The translations under genes were made by a program, and so were the position numbers. From positions 310,001 through 374,000 of the forward strand of contig NC_013132.1 of the NCBI RefSeq assembly GCF_000024005.1: a DNA stretch of 64,000 nt, in the 5' to 3' direction. This document shows positions 1 through 8,966 of this stretch, in pieces (the stretch's first letter is position 1; the number at the start of each line of letters is the position of its first letter). This DNA comes from Chitinophaga pinensis DSM 2588. GTDB lineage: Bacteria > Bacteroidota > Bacteroidia > Chitinophagales > Chitinophagaceae. The notes below the pieces were generated by a model that saw only the letters and a program-made list of their open reading frames with translations, was not told where the DNA came from and made no database searches.

Positions 1-552
1 GTCTGCCGGCAGGTCCTGTGCAAAATGATTTACTACCGTTTCTTCCTTCAGTCGGATATAACCATCACTGCTAACAACAGGATCTGCAAGCCCCTGTACA
101 TTAGGCAACTTTCTTACCTCATATGCATCCTTGCTAATACTTTCAATGCTTTGTCCTTCATCCGGTGCATAAGCGGCGATATAAACAAGCGACTGAACTT
201 TTTCGTTGTTCCCGGCCTGGGTAATAACAACACCACCCCAGGAATGTCCTACCAGTATCACCTTTCCTTTTGCTTCTGCGATAGCCCGTTCTACAAATGC
301 CACATCATCACTCAGGGAAGTCAACGGGTTCTGTACAGCAATAGTATGGTATCCTTCCTTCTGTAACGCCGGTATTACCTTGTTCCAGGAAGACCCATCA
401 GCAAAGGCGCCATGCACAAGCACAATGGTTGGTTTATCATCTTCTTTGGCGGGCTTACGCTCCTCAGGAGTAGCTATAAAGGAGAACAATGATACAAGTA
501 CGAGCAGTGCGCCCGCTACGCTGGCCATCACGACCACAAAATCCTTTTTCAT
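1..552 (-). CDS. alpha/beta hydrolase, exported, partial (3' end beyond window)
   Basis: The minus-strand frame is open from an ATG at 552 to the window edge (184 codons, no stop). The N-terminus has a hydrophobic segment (residues 4-25) that could be a signal peptide or anchor. It is followed by an EstC/salicylate-esterase-like hydrolase core: TIVLVHGAFADGSSW (oxyanion strand-loop) and the nucleophile elbow VGHSWGG, with Ser as the presumed catalytic residue. The acid and histidine lie beyond or near the edge and cannot be checked. It is divergent from the Crp/Fnr gene at 731, with a shared 178-bp intergenic region, so that regulator may control it. Substrate unknown. Confidence 0.8.
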   Translation of the reverse strand, partial: MKKDFVVVMASVAGALLVLVSLFSFIATPEERKPAKEDDKPTIVLVHGAFADGSSWNKVIPALQKEGYHTIAVQNPLTSLSDDVAFVERAIAEAKGKVILVGHSWGGVVITQAGNNEKVQSLVYIAAYAPDEGQSIESISKDAYEVRKLPNVQGLADPVVSSDGYIRLKEETVVNHFAQDLPAD

Positions 553-730
553 AATATAAAATTTAAAGTGATAATTAGGGATGACCAGATTGATCAGTCA
601 AATTTGAAAAGAAGTAGCTAATTGGAGAAATAACCTGAGTAATAGCAACCCCTATAATTTTAATAGCTACTTTCTTTTCAATCATATTCATTTGTACTAA
701 AAAGCAGTTAACAATCTATTTTGCACGGTG
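553..730. promoter_or_regulatory. divergent intergenic region, hydrolase / Crp-Fnr regulator
   Basis: A/T-rich spacer between divergent genes. It holds a short FNR-like dyad TTGA-N4-TCAA at 590-601. An AGTAGCTA/TAGCTACT inverted pair lies at 613-620 and 664-671. A 20-nt element at 651-670 recurs with 18/20 identity at 6832-6851. No clear -33/-7 pair of the Bacteroidota type was found. Operator status is inference. Confidence 0.3.
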
Positions 731-1381
731 ATGAAAAAAAAGACGACTCTTCTCTCAGGCAATGATATTCATCCGCCAATATCTTGTACTCCCTTCCTGG
801 AGTACCTGTCAAAAGATATTGTGCTTGACGATGCAACAAAAAAACTGGTAGAAGAAAACTGTAGATTAGTGAAATATGGAGAAGGAAAGAGACTGCTGGA
901 AACTGGTCATATCTGTCAATATATCTACTTTATCATTGAAGGAAAATGTGTTTCCTACTTTACCGATTTTAAAGGAAAAACAATTACCTGGTTTTTTCAC
1001 TTCAACAGTGCGGAAAGCAGTGCAAAGAACGTTTTTGCCGTAGACTACAGAAGTTTTCTTTCCCGCGAACCATCTACGCTCACCATTGATACCCTGGTTC
1101 CTATAACTGCGATTCGATTTTCTGCAGACGCATTAGAAACGCTGATTAGCGAATCACCCGCTATTGAACGCTGGCTACGTCTGCTGACAGAAAAGGCTTT
1201 CATACAGGTCTATGACCGTATTAACACCTTACTTACTTTGCCTGCGCCTGATCGTTACAAGAAATTTCTTCAGGAAGAACCTTACCTGTTAAATATGTTT
1301 TCGAATTACCTGGTCGCCACTTATCTGAATGTAACACCGCAATCATTCAGCCGTATCAGAAAGCGACTCAGCCGTGATTAA
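731..1381 (+). CDS. Crp/Fnr family transcriptional regulator
   Basis: About 216 aa, the usual length for the Bacteroidota Crp/Fnr group. The N-terminal half is a cyclic-nucleotide-binding-type beta roll (residues about 30-130, with ...GEGKRLLETGHICQYIYFI...GKC). The C-terminus carries a short winged-helix recognition segment, NYLVATYLNVTPQSFSRIRKRL. It lacks the Cys cluster of true FNR, so the effector is not predictable. An in-frame GTG lies one codon upstream at 728; the ATG is preferred. It is divergent from the hydrolase at 1-552, which is a likely target. A second hydrolase follows at 1493. Confidence 0.85.
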   Translation: MKKKTTLLSGNDIHPPISCTPFLEYLSKDIVLDDATKKLVEENCRLVKYGEGKRLLETGHICQYIYFIIEGKCVSYFTDFKGKTITWFFHFNSAESSAKNVFAVDYRSFLSREPSTLTIDTLVPITAIRFSADALETLISESPAIERWLRLLTEKAFIQVYDRINTLLTLPAPDRYKKFLQEEPYLLNMFSNYLVATYLNVTPQSFSRIRKRLSRD

Positions 1382-1492
1382 GACGGTTAACACTATTTAT
1401 TACCCTAGGGTAATAACGATTTAGTTTTCATTACAGAATTTTGCATCTCAATTAAAAAAATGAAAAACCACCTTTAATATCAAAACAACAAG

Positions 1493-2539
1493 ATGATGTA
1501 TTTAAAAAAACCGTTCGCATTAGTCGCATCCATATTATCGCTGATGCTGCTTGCTAACTGTTCCGTGCCAGCACAAAAAGACGATAAGGCCAGATACCTT
1601 ATTACAGACACAACGACCCTGCAGACAGGAGGCGTTAAGATGATACCCATAAAGACACCTAAAGGCGTTTTCAACGTGTGGACAAAGCGCATTGGCAATA
1701 ATCCCAAAGTGAAGGTGCTGCTGTTAGCCGGGGGACCAGGCTTCCCTCACGACTACCTGGAAGCGTTTGAAAGTTACTTCCCCGGAGAAGGAATAGAATT
1801 TTATTACTACGATGAACTTGGTAATGGTAACAGTGATAAACCAGGTGACAGCAGCCGTTACAACGTAGCAAGCGCTGTGGATGAAGTGGAGCAGGTACGC
1901 CAGGCATTAAAACTTGACAGCTCCAATTTTTACCTGTTCGGACACTCCTGGGGAGGCGCACTGGGTATGGAATATGCAATCAAATACCAGAACAACCTGA
2001 AGGCCCTGATCGTCTCTAACATGGTAGCAAGCGGCAAAGAATTCAACCGCTATGTCCAGCAGGTACTGGTAAAACAGTTGCCACCCGCCATACTGGACAC
2101 TATAAATGATTTGTCAGCCAGGAACGATTATAGCAACCCCAAATATTCCGAACTTGTAACCAGGCATTTCTATGCCCGCTTTATTTGCCGGCTGCCATTG
2201 GACCAATGGCCAGAACCACTTAACAGAGCGTTTAGTAAAGTGAATACCCCTTATTATCTGACATTACAAGGACCTAGTGAACTTGGCATCATTGGCAGTT
2301 TACAAACCTGGGATATAAGCGCCAGGTTGAAAGAAATTGCCGTACCTGCATTATTTATCGGCGCCGGATATGATGAAATGGACCCTGAACATATTAAATG
2401 GATGAGCCAGCAGGTACCCCATGGGCAGTTTTTGTACTGCGCCAATGGCAGTCACCTGAGTATGTACGACCAGCAACCATTTTATATGAACGGGATCATA
2501 CGATTCATAAAAGAGGTAAATAATAGCTCGGCAAACTAA
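1493..2539 (+). CDS. proline iminopeptidase-like alpha/beta hydrolase, lipoprotein
   Basis: 348 aa. The N-terminus is a lipoprotein signal (hydrophobic residues 8-21, lipobox LLANC), so the enzyme is probably anchored in the envelope. The core has the S33 family hallmarks: the GGPG motif (LLLAGGPGFPHDY), the YYDELGNGNSD strand and the nucleophile GHSWGG. A late Asp (GAGYDEMDP) and His (GSHLSMYD) complete the triad. Family members remove N-terminal proline or hydrolyse small amides and esters. ATGs at 1493 and 1496 are both possible. It lies 111 bp after the Crp/Fnr gene on the same strand, and a bidirectional terminator follows. Confidence 0.85.
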   Translation: MMYLKKPFALVASILSLMLLANCSVPAQKDDKARYLITDTTTLQTGGVKMIPIKTPKGVFNVWTKRIGNNPKVKVLLLAGGPGFPHDYLEAFESYFPGEGIEFYYYDELGNGNSDKPGDSSRYNVASAVDEVEQVRQALKLDSSNFYLFGHSWGGALGMEYAIKYQNNLKALIVSNMVASGKEFNRYVQQVLVKQLPPAILDTINDLSARNDYSNPKYSELVTRHFYARFICRLPLDQWPEPLNRAFSKVNTPYYLTLQGPSELGIIGSLQTWDISARLKEIAVPALFIGAGYDEMDPEHIKWMSQQVPHGQFLYCANGSHLSMYDQQPFYMNGIIRFIKEVNNSSAN

Positions 2540-2590
2540 AAAAATAACCATGTCACAACGAGAAGCCTGAACCGGGCTCCAGTATAAAAA

Positions 2591-2628
2591 CAGAAAGCCT
2601 TCAGACTATTCGTACTGAAGGCTTTCTG
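2591..2628. terminator. bidirectional intrinsic terminator
   Basis: A 14-bp perfect stem (2591-2604 with 2615-2628) and 10-nt loop sit between the convergent genes ending at 2539 (+) and 2646 (-). The stem is GC-rich in the centre with A/T flanks. It serves both genes. Confidence 0.85.
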
Positions 2629-2645
2629 TTAAGCGTGATTACTTT

Positions 2646-3089
2646 CTAAAATTTCTCTACTACAGCCACTCCCGCAATGATCAACAGCATACCGAGGCCC
2701 CGCCAGATATTAACAGGATGCTGCTCCGCAACCAGGATATTAAAGTGATCAAGTAATACTGAAATGATCACCTGGCCGGCTACAATAAGTCCAAAGGTAA
2801 GTGCCATGCCTAACCTTGGCAGCGCCATCATACTTGCTGTAATGAACACAGCACCAATTAAACCACCACCTAACACAGCCTTAATATCACTTCCCTTTAG
2901 CAGTTGCCAGGAAAATGTTTCTTTTGTAAAGGGAACATAAACGGCCATCGCGAGCGCTCCAACGATAAAACAGATCATGGAAGCATAAATGGGACTACTT
3001 ATTGATCTAGACAGTTTTGCATTAAGTCCTCCCTGTAAAGGCAATATCGCACCGCATAAAAAGACCACAAAAAGCCAGGCTATTTTCAT
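2646..3089 (-). CDS. DMT-superfamily transporter, DUF606/YdcZ type
   Basis: 147 aa with four to five hydrophobic segments (about residues 3-20, 35-52, 72-95, 97-115, 128-145) and almost no soluble loop. The opening AWLFVVFLCGAILPLQGGLNAKL is typical of the YdcZ/DUF606 half-size drug/metabolite transporters. These are thought to dimerise in the inner membrane; substrate unknown. It ends at the bidirectional terminator. The AraC gene at 3128-4006 lies just upstream on the same strand (38-bp gap) and is a plausible regulator or operon partner. Confidence 0.8.
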   Translation of the reverse strand: MKIAWLFVVFLCGAILPLQGGLNAKLSRSISSPIYASMICFIVGALAMAVYVPFTKETFSWQLLKGSDIKAVLGGGLIGAVFITASMMALPRLGMALTFGLIVAGQVIISVLLDHFNILVAEQHPVNIWRGLGMLLIIAGVAVVEKF

Positions 3090-3127
3090 AAAATATATTT
3101 TCGTGAATAAAACAATTGGTGCTTCGT

Positions 3128-4006
3128 TTATATCGAAACACCTTTTTTGAAATCGGTAAAGTTTATGCCGGAGCAGTTCTTAAAATACTTGCTAAAATGA
3201 GCAGGGTCCCAAAATCCCAGATCATACGCTGTCTCTTTCAGACTGAAGCCATCGTGAAGCACTCTTCTTTTCGCTTCGAGAACAATACGCTGTTGAATAT
3301 GATGGCTGGCTGTGCGTCCCGACATCTCCTTCACGACACCATTCAGGTAGCCGGGGGATACCGCCAGGATTTCCGCATACTCTTTTACCATCTTTTTGGA
3401 AGCGTAGTACTTTTCGACTTGTGTAAAAAACAGCTTGACCAGGTGATTTTTCCGGGACCAGTAAATGTCCTGGATATCCTGGATGTTCTGCTTTATCTGC
3501 CGGCATAAATAGATCATAAATATCTTCAGGTAGCCCTTCAGGATGTCTGAGCGCAGATCCAGCGTATTATTATACTCCTGTATCATTTTGTCAGCGAAGG
3601 ATTCCATTGCGACAATTGAGTCGCCCCATATATAGATGATAGGTATGGAGTTGAACTGATTGAAAAATGAAGTGCGAAATAATCCTGCTACTCTGATATC
3701 AGTTAACTCAATATACTCTTTAGCAAAAGAGATGGCATACCCTTTTGCAGCTTCATCAATCTCCATTGTGAATACCTGTCCGGGTGTCACATAAAAAAAC
3801 ACGTTTTCACTTACATGAAAGGCGTCTGTATCAACTCCTATTTTCACACTGCCTTCCAGTATCCAGATCATCAGGAACATATCCACGCAAAAAAAAGGTG
3901 TTTCCCCTTTTTTAATACCAGCCTGAAGTGATTGGATAGAATAGATCTGAAATGCCGCCGGCTCAGCAACCGGGGTGTCTTGTTTTAATACGCGGCTAAT
4001 TTTCAT
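3128..4006 (-). CDS. AraC family transcriptional regulator
   Basis: 292 aa. A cupin-like N-terminal sensing domain occupies residues about 20-160. The C-terminal AraC DNA-binding domain (about 190-290) has two helix-turn-helix units: VKEYAEILAVSPGYLNGVVKEMSGRTASHHI and SLKETAYDLGFWDPAHFSKYFKNCSG. The second matches the AraC signature. It is co-directional with the upstream flavin-type protein (18-bp gap to 4024) and the downstream DMT transporter, suggesting an operon of small detoxification or efflux functions. Ligand unknown. Confidence 0.88.
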   Translation of the reverse strand: MKISRVLKQDTPVAEPAAFQIYSIQSLQAGIKKGETPFFCVDMFLMIWILEGSVKIGVDTDAFHVSENVFFYVTPGQVFTMEIDEAAKGYAISFAKEYIELTDIRVAGLFRTSFFNQFNSIPIIYIWGDSIVAMESFADKMIQEYNNTLDLRSDILKGYLKIFMIYLCRQIKQNIQDIQDIYWSRKNHLVKLFFTQVEKYYASKKMVKEYAEILAVSPGYLNGVVKEMSGRTASHHIQQRIVLEAKRRVLHDGFSLKETAYDLGFWDPAHFSKYFKNCSGINFTDFKKGVSI

Positions 4007-4023
4007 CCTTTGAAATTTTTATA

Positions 4024-4641
4024 TTACTCGTCAGCCACTGGTCTTTCCTTCAGTTTCTTCAGTTCGGTTTCTAATTGCAAAATGTATTGGCGTTGTGATG
4101 CAAAAGCTTTATTGATCTCCTCAAGGGAATACCGGGGCGTGATGTGTTGCGGACAATTCCAGTCGTAGGCGTCTATATCAAACAACATCATCCTTTCCGG
4201 GCGAAACTGATAACCATCAGTACGAAGTTGTTCATACAGCACGGGGTCATCCTCCAGTTCTACAATCCTGGCACTGGCATACAATTTCAGTCTTGTTCTC
4301 GTTGGATAATCCACCATGATCACTGATACATGATTGTTGTCGGTAATATTGCCAACCGTGATATACTGGGCGTTTCCTTTATAGTCAATAATGCCCATCT
4401 GTGTTGCATTCAACACCTTGACAAATCCTTTGGGACCACCCCGATGTTGTATATAAGGATATCCATTCTCCCCGATGGTAGCCATATAAAAGCTATCCCG
4501 GTCTGAAATAAATGCCATTTCATTCTCTGTCAGACCATCTACATAGTTTCTATTCTCCAGACGGGCATAGCTTTTACGGCTACCCAATTTTTCCTGCATA
4601 TCTCTGACCGCATCTGTAAATGCCAGTGATGAATAATTCAT
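4024..4641 (-). CDS. pyridoxamine 5'-phosphate oxidase family protein
   Basis: 205 aa. A split-barrel FMN-binding fold is suggested by FISDRDSFYMATIGENGYPYIQHRGGPKGF and DNNHVSVIMVDYPTRTRLKLYASARIVE, the standard PNPOx-like strands. It lacks features proving pyridoxine metabolism. Proteins of this group are usually general flavin-dependent reductases or binders. The C-terminus (about 170-200) is a short helical coiled-coil-like tail. It starts 2 nt after the stop of the small gene at 4644, suggesting translational coupling. Confidence 0.8.
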   Translation of the reverse strand: MNYSSLAFTDAVRDMQEKLGSRKSYARLENRNYVDGLTENEMAFISDRDSFYMATIGENGYPYIQHRGGPKGFVKVLNATQMGIIDYKGNAQYITVGNITDNNHVSVIMVDYPTRTRLKLYASARIVELEDDPVLYEQLRTDGYQFRPERMMLFDIDAYDWNCPQHITPRYSLEEINKAFASQRQYILQLETELKKLKERPVADE

Positions 4642-4643
4642 GG

Positions 4644-4889
4644 CTATTGTGTGATTTGGTTATTCTTTGTTTCTGAAGAGGAGGGAACCTGACCAGATTC
4701 CGGAACTGCTGTCTTATTAATGATTGTTGTCAGATCCGGATATTGCGCCAATACCTCATCCCATAATGAATCACCACATTCATCTGGTATAACAATGATG
4801 TCCGGTGTTTGCTTGTGCTTTTCCTGTGATTCGGCGCTAAGGGTTTGTGGTTTTATTTCTCCTGGGTTCGTGTTGGGTATAGCACTCAT
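4644..4889 (-). CDS. small hypothetical protein
   Basis: 81 aa from the ATG at 4889. A longer in-frame start exists at 4934 but would add an unlike hydrophobic leader. The product is hydrophilic and Pro/Ser/Glu-rich at both ends, with a central segment TPDIIVIPDECGDSLWDEVL. No family was recognised. The stop lies 2 nt before the start of the PNPOx-like gene on the same strand, which supports real translation. It may be a leader or partner of that protein; function unknown. Confidence 0.5.
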   Translation of the reverse strand: MSAIPNTNPGEIKPQTLSAESQEKHKQTPDIIVIPDECGDSLWDEVLAQYPDLTTIINKTAVPESGQVPSSSETKNNQITQ

Positions 4890-4999
4890 AAAAACAGATT
4901 TAATGTAGAATATTGTTATTACAAAAGGATACATCAAAGCCCCTTTCTGCTCACAAGACCTTTTTCACATCCGGGGCTTCTGTATCCACAACCAACGCC

Positions 5000-5905
5000 T
5001 TATACTGATTCGGTTAATGCGCTCTGTACCTTACGGCCACTCAATTTCCTGCCTAAAAAGTCCCGTATGGTAGCGGTAATTTCATCACCAAAGCTTTCAA
5101 GTGCAAAATGCCCTGTTGGATAAAGATGAAACTCAAGATTCTTCACATCTTTTTTAAATGCTTCTGCACCAACACCAGGGAAAATATAATCGTCCTTTCC
5201 ATATACTATTAACATTTCCGGATTGCTGGTACGTAAGTATTCCTGCCATTTAGGATACTGCTTTACATTGTTGCGATAATCGTAAAACAATGCAATCTGG
5301 ATATCATCATTTTCAGGGCGCTGCAGGTGCCTGAGATCAATTTCCCAGTTATCAGGAGATATAGCGCTTTCATCCGGAACATGATGTGTGTATTGCCATT
5401 TCAAACCATCGGGGCTATGGAATGCCTGACATGCCTTAATAGCATCCTTATCATTCCTGTCTTTCCAGAGTGCCTTAATAGGATCCCAGAAGGTTTCTAA
5501 TCCTTCTTCATAGCAACAGCCGTTCTGTACGATGATAGTCTCTATCCTATCCGGATATTTTGAGGCGAGCGTCCAGCCAACGGGAGCGCCATAATCCATC
5601 AGATAAAGGCTGAACTTTTCAACATTCAGATGTTTCAGCAATGCTTCCATTATCCTGGCATAGTTTGCAAAACTATACTCAAAATCGGCCATAGGCGGCT
5701 GTTCACTTCTTCCATAACCCGGATAATCAGGGGCAATCAAATGATATTGATCAGACAAATCATTGATCAGGTTCCGATACATATGCGAAGAGGTTGGATA
5801 ACCATGCAACAACAGTAACACCGGTGCATTGGCAGGCCCCGCCTCCCTATAAAAGATATCTACGCCACTAATGTTTGCTGAGCGATAATGTGTTTTGTTT
5901 TCCAT
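5000..5905 (-). CDS. alpha/beta hydrolase, haloalkane dehalogenase / epoxide hydrolase-like
   Basis: 301 aa, cytosolic (no signal). The oxyanion motif is LLHGYPTSSHMYR, followed by APDYPGYGRSE. The nucleophile elbow reads LMDYGAPVG, with Asp instead of Ser. That places it in the haloalkane dehalogenase/epoxide hydrolase branch rather than with esterases. A later Asp (VYGKDDYIFPG) and His (PTGHFALE) complete the triad. Substrate is not predictable. It is first in a co-directional minus-strand series 5905-2646. Confidence 0.85.
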   Translation of the reverse strand: MENKTHYRSANISGVDIFYREAGPANAPVLLLLHGYPTSSHMYRNLINDLSDQYHLIAPDYPGYGRSEQPPMADFEYSFANYARIMEALLKHLNVEKFSLYLMDYGAPVGWTLASKYPDRIETIIVQNGCCYEEGLETFWDPIKALWKDRNDKDAIKACQAFHSPDGLKWQYTHHVPDESAISPDNWEIDLRHLQRPENDDIQIALFYDYRNNVKQYPKWQEYLRTSNPEMLIVYGKDDYIFPGVGAEAFKKDVKNLEFHLYPTGHFALESFGDEITATIRDFLGRKLSGRKVQSALTESV

Positions 5906-6073
5906 TGTGTTTGTTTTAGAATAATAATTGTTAGTGTCTGTTTAAGGTCTCCCTGAAGTTGCTTACGCCGACTCTTATAGATTGCTGTATGCCCCTCAAA
6001 GCTCAGTTCTATCTCTTGATTTATAAAATCACTGTAGTAATCGTCACTATTAAAAAAGTAATATGCGCAGTTC

Positions 6074-6745
6074 TTAAGGTTGTCCAAATTGAATAAGGTG
6101 ATGATACCCGTTTTCAAATGGAGGTATTGCGACAGAAGTTTGCAGAAATTTCATTAAAGGCGTCAGTGCCGGCTCTTTTAAATGATATTGAAAGGTGTCC
6201 CAGTTACGTAATTTCTTATAAACTACAAACCTGGTTTTGTGGCTTATTAGCTGGCTTAATTGAAACCACAAGACTCCTGGCGTTTGCCTGAGTACAGGCA
6301 TTAAATCATGGTTGATGGATTTAAAAAGCTTTTCAGTACCAGGTATTACATCTACAAATAATAAGATGGTTAGCGCATCACGGTTAATGTCTTTAGAAAA
6401 TATTTCCAGCTCTTGTAAGAAAAAAGTTTTCACTGGTCCCGCTATTCCAACTTTGCTTAGTGCATCCACAGCTTTCGCTGCGGCACTTCTTTTATTTTCT
6501 CTATAAGAAGTCCGACAACTCCATCGTTCTATCACCCACATTACACAGCCATCTCCTCTCTCATAATAGGCTTCTGCCATTACATTGCCGGTTGCCTCGA
6601 TGGCGCTAAGCGTATATTGGCTCAAAATTGCTAAAAACTGATCCTGATAAGAAGTTTTTACGTGGTACTGGGTTAAAACAGCAGCCTGCTCATTTTTTAC
6701 ACGCAAAAATCCCAAGACGATCTCCCATATTCTGCGAATTTTCAT
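6074..6745 (-). CDS. tandem antibiotic biosynthesis monooxygenase (ABM) domain protein
   Basis: 223 aa. Two ABM-like halves are visible: residues about 20-110 (AAVLTQYHVKTSYQDQFLAIL...GCVMWVIERW) and 120-220 (ALTILLFVDVIPGTEKLFKSI...TRFVVYKKLRNWDTFQYHL). Single ABM domains act as dimeric ferredoxin-like quinol or flavin-independent monooxygenases, so a tandem chain may form an internal dimer. It is divergent from the sigma-54 response regulator at 6957. The substrate is unknown, and the ABM call is by pattern only. Confidence 0.65.
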   Translation of the reverse strand: MKIRRIWEIVLGFLRVKNEQAAVLTQYHVKTSYQDQFLAILSQYTLSAIEATGNVMAEAYYERGDGCVMWVIERWSCRTSYRENKRSAAAKAVDALSKVGIAGPVKTFFLQELEIFSKDINRDALTILLFVDVIPGTEKLFKSINHDLMPVLRQTPGVLWFQLSQLISHKTRFVVYKKLRNWDTFQYHLKEPALTPLMKFLQTSVAIPPFENGYHHLIQFGQP

Positions 6746-6956
6746 TGCGATAATATTAAGAAATGCATAAGTTTGTCTGGTAAAGTAGCCAATAAACCTT
6801 CCGGCGGAAAATAAACACAGTAATGACTGGTCCTATTATTTTAATAGTTACCTATACCCGGCCGGCCTGATGGATATCCATTAAGGCGATGCGATATGCT
6901 ATGACTTTATATTTTATGATTTCAGAATATATGCTAATTTTTAAGCAGCTACAGCT
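6746..6956. promoter_or_regulatory. divergent intergenic region, ABM protein / sigma-54 regulator
   Basis: A 211-bp spacer. Its 6832-6851 segment repeats the 651-670 element upstream of the first Crp/Fnr gene (18/20 identical). No -24/-12 sigma-54 promoter was recognised by eye. Confidence 0.25.
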
Positions 6957-8912
6957 ATGACGAAAAAAGTACTGATAGTAGAAGACGAATTCATTGTAGC
7001 CAGTAATTTGAAGCAGGTATTAGAGCGATCAGGCTATGAAGTAATTGGTATTGCTGCTTCTGCCCAGGAAGCAGAGGAGCATTTACAGCGGGACAAGCCT
7101 GATATTGTATTGCTTGATATCCGTTTACAGGGAGAACGTTCCGGTATCGATATTGCCAGGAAATTAAAATCCGAACATATAGCATTTGTCTATTTGTCTG
7201 CCAATTCAAACCAGAAAATATTAGAGGAGGCAAAGATGACCTATCCTGACGGGTTTCTGGTTAAGCCATACAGAAAAAAAGACCTGCTGATTATGCTCGA
7301 TATTGCCTGGTATCGCCATGCGCATAGTCTCGAGACAAAAAACAACCAGGAAATACATGTACAGAAACAGATAACGGAAATAATTACTGAAAATTCGGAT
7401 AACCAGCAAAAGTTGCTGAAGATCGCGGAGATCATGCAAACCTGTGTACCGTTCGATCTTATCACATCCGGACTAAGGCCGCTTAATACAGGCCAGTACA
7501 ACGACAAAGGATATCTGCGTGTTGGATTCGACGAGTACCAGTTTATTGGTGAAAAAGAACTGCTTACAATCACTAATCTGAAGAGGCCAGCGCTATCCGT
7601 CATCCTGGCAAACAGCCATCTGGATATAAATACGAACATTTATAACAATGACCCTGTCAATGAAAAACCGAATGTACCATCACTGCAAAAAACATTGATT
7701 GATACGTTTAATATTCAATCTTATCTCGTATTTCCGGTTGTACTGAGCAATGGACAATCTTTTCACTACTTCTTTTACAGTCGCCAAAAGAATATTTACA
7801 CGAATATTCACATATCCTTACTGGACAATTTGAGAACGGGTCTGGCAACATTAGCCGAAAAAATGATTTACGGAGAAAATCTGGCCATTTCTAAAAATAC
7901 GCCTGTTCACTATGAAAGAAAACTACAGGGAAACACACTGAATTACCCCGAATTCCGGAGCATCATCGGCAACCATCATTTGTTGCTGGGAGCACTGGAC
8001 CTTGCTGCACAGGTAGCGTTTTATAATACATCCGTATTAATCCTTGGCGAAAGCGGCACCGGGAAAGAAAAGCTGGCACAGGCTATTCATTTATTGTCGC
8101 CAAGAAAAAATGCACCCTTTATCACAGTAAACTGCGCAGCCATTCCGGTTGCACTTATAGAATCGGAATTATTCGGTCACGAAAAAGGCGCATTTACCGG
8201 TGCTATAGAGAAAAGAAAAGGTAAGTTCGAACAAGCTGATGGTGGAACTATTTTCTTAGATGAGATCGGGGAATTGTCTCCGGAGATGCAGGTGAAAATT
8301 CTACGCTTTTTACAGGAAAAGGAAATTCAATGTATTGGCGGCAACTCACTTACAAAAGTAAATGTGCGCGTAATAGCCGCTACCAACCGTAACCTTGAGA
8401 AAGAGGTCGCTGCGGAAAACTTCCGGCTTGACCTATATTACCGCATTAATGTTTTCCCTATTACACTACCGTCATTGCGGGAACGTAGAAGTGATATCAA
8501 AGAATTGTCCATTTATTTTGCGGAAAAATTCTGTAGTGAATTTAATAAACCCTTTCATGGCATTGTCACCTCCATGATGGAAGAAATGATTGCTTATGAC
8601 TGGCCGGGGAATATCCGGGAACTGGAGAATGTTATAGAACAGTCGGCCATTCTAAATGATGGCAAGTCAAAATTAGAGCTGAAACGAACACTTACAGGGA
8701 AGGCCACAATACCTGTCACAACACCAATTAAAACGTTTGAAGATGTGAAAAACATCCAGGCTGAAACAGAACGGGAATATATCATTTCAGTACTCAAACA
8801 GGCGGATGGCCGCGTTCGTGGCGCCAATGGCGCCGCTCAGTTAATGAATATCAAACCTACCACGCTGGAATCCAAAATGGCAAAGCTGAAAATCAGACGG
8901 GAAGATCTGTAG
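6957..8912 (+). CDS. sigma-54-dependent response regulator (NtrC-like)
   Basis: 651 aa. The N-terminal REC domain spans 1-120, with phosphoacceptor D54 in VLLDIRL, acidic D10/E11 and K103 in FLVKP. A long middle region (about 130-320) looks GAF-like and may sense a ligand. The AAA+ domain is canonical: Walker A GESGTGKE at 364-371, GAFTGA at 411-416 (sigma-54 contact loop) and Walker B GGTIFLDEIG. The C-terminal Fis-type HTH is GAAQLMNIKPTTLESKM. All activating residues are present, so it should drive RpoN promoters. No cognate kinase is adjacent, so it is orphan here. It is divergent from the ABM gene. Confidence 0.93.
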   Translation: MTKKVLIVEDEFIVASNLKQVLERSGYEVIGIAASAQEAEEHLQRDKPDIVLLDIRLQGERSGIDIARKLKSEHIAFVYLSANSNQKILEEAKMTYPDGFLVKPYRKKDLLIMLDIAWYRHAHSLETKNNQEIHVQKQITEIITENSDNQQKLLKIAEIMQTCVPFDLITSGLRPLNTGQYNDKGYLRVGFDEYQFIGEKELLTITNLKRPALSVILANSHLDINTNIYNNDPVNEKPNVPSLQKTLIDTFNIQSYLVFPVVLSNGQSFHYFFYSRQKNIYTNIHISLLDNLRTGLATLAEKMIYGENLAISKNTPVHYERKLQGNTLNYPEFRSIIGNHHLLLGALDLAAQVAFYNTSVLILGESGTGKEKLAQAIHLLSPRKNAPFITVNCAAIPVALIESELFGHEKGAFTGAIEKRKGKFEQADGGTIFLDEIGELSPEMQVKILRFLQEKEIQCIGGNSLTKVNVRVIAATNRNLEKEVAAENFRLDLYYRINVFPITLPSLRERRSDIKELSIYFAEKFCSEFNKPFHGIVTSMMEEMIAYDWPGNIRELENVIEQSAILNDGKSKLELKRTLTGKATIPVTTPIKTFEDVKNIQAETEREYIISVLKQADGRVRGANGAAQLMNIKPTTLESKMAKLKIRREDL

Positions 8913-8918
8913 TGAGAC

Positions 8919-8966
8919 TCCGAAAATATCGGAGGTAAAAAAACGATGAACTCCGATATCTTCGGA
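8919..8966. terminator. inverted repeat after the sigma-54 regulator, possible terminator
   Basis: Arms 8919-8934 and 8951-8966 match at 15 of 16 positions. Each arm is also internally self-complementary (TCCGA/TCGGA), so two small hairpins or one large one can form. No T-run follows, so ordinary Rho-independent termination is uncertain. Confidence 0.4.

Noticed and set aside
5860..6117. Minus-strand frame bridging the hydrolase start and the ABM gene end
   Set aside because: It overlaps both well-supported genes in other frames and has no motif.
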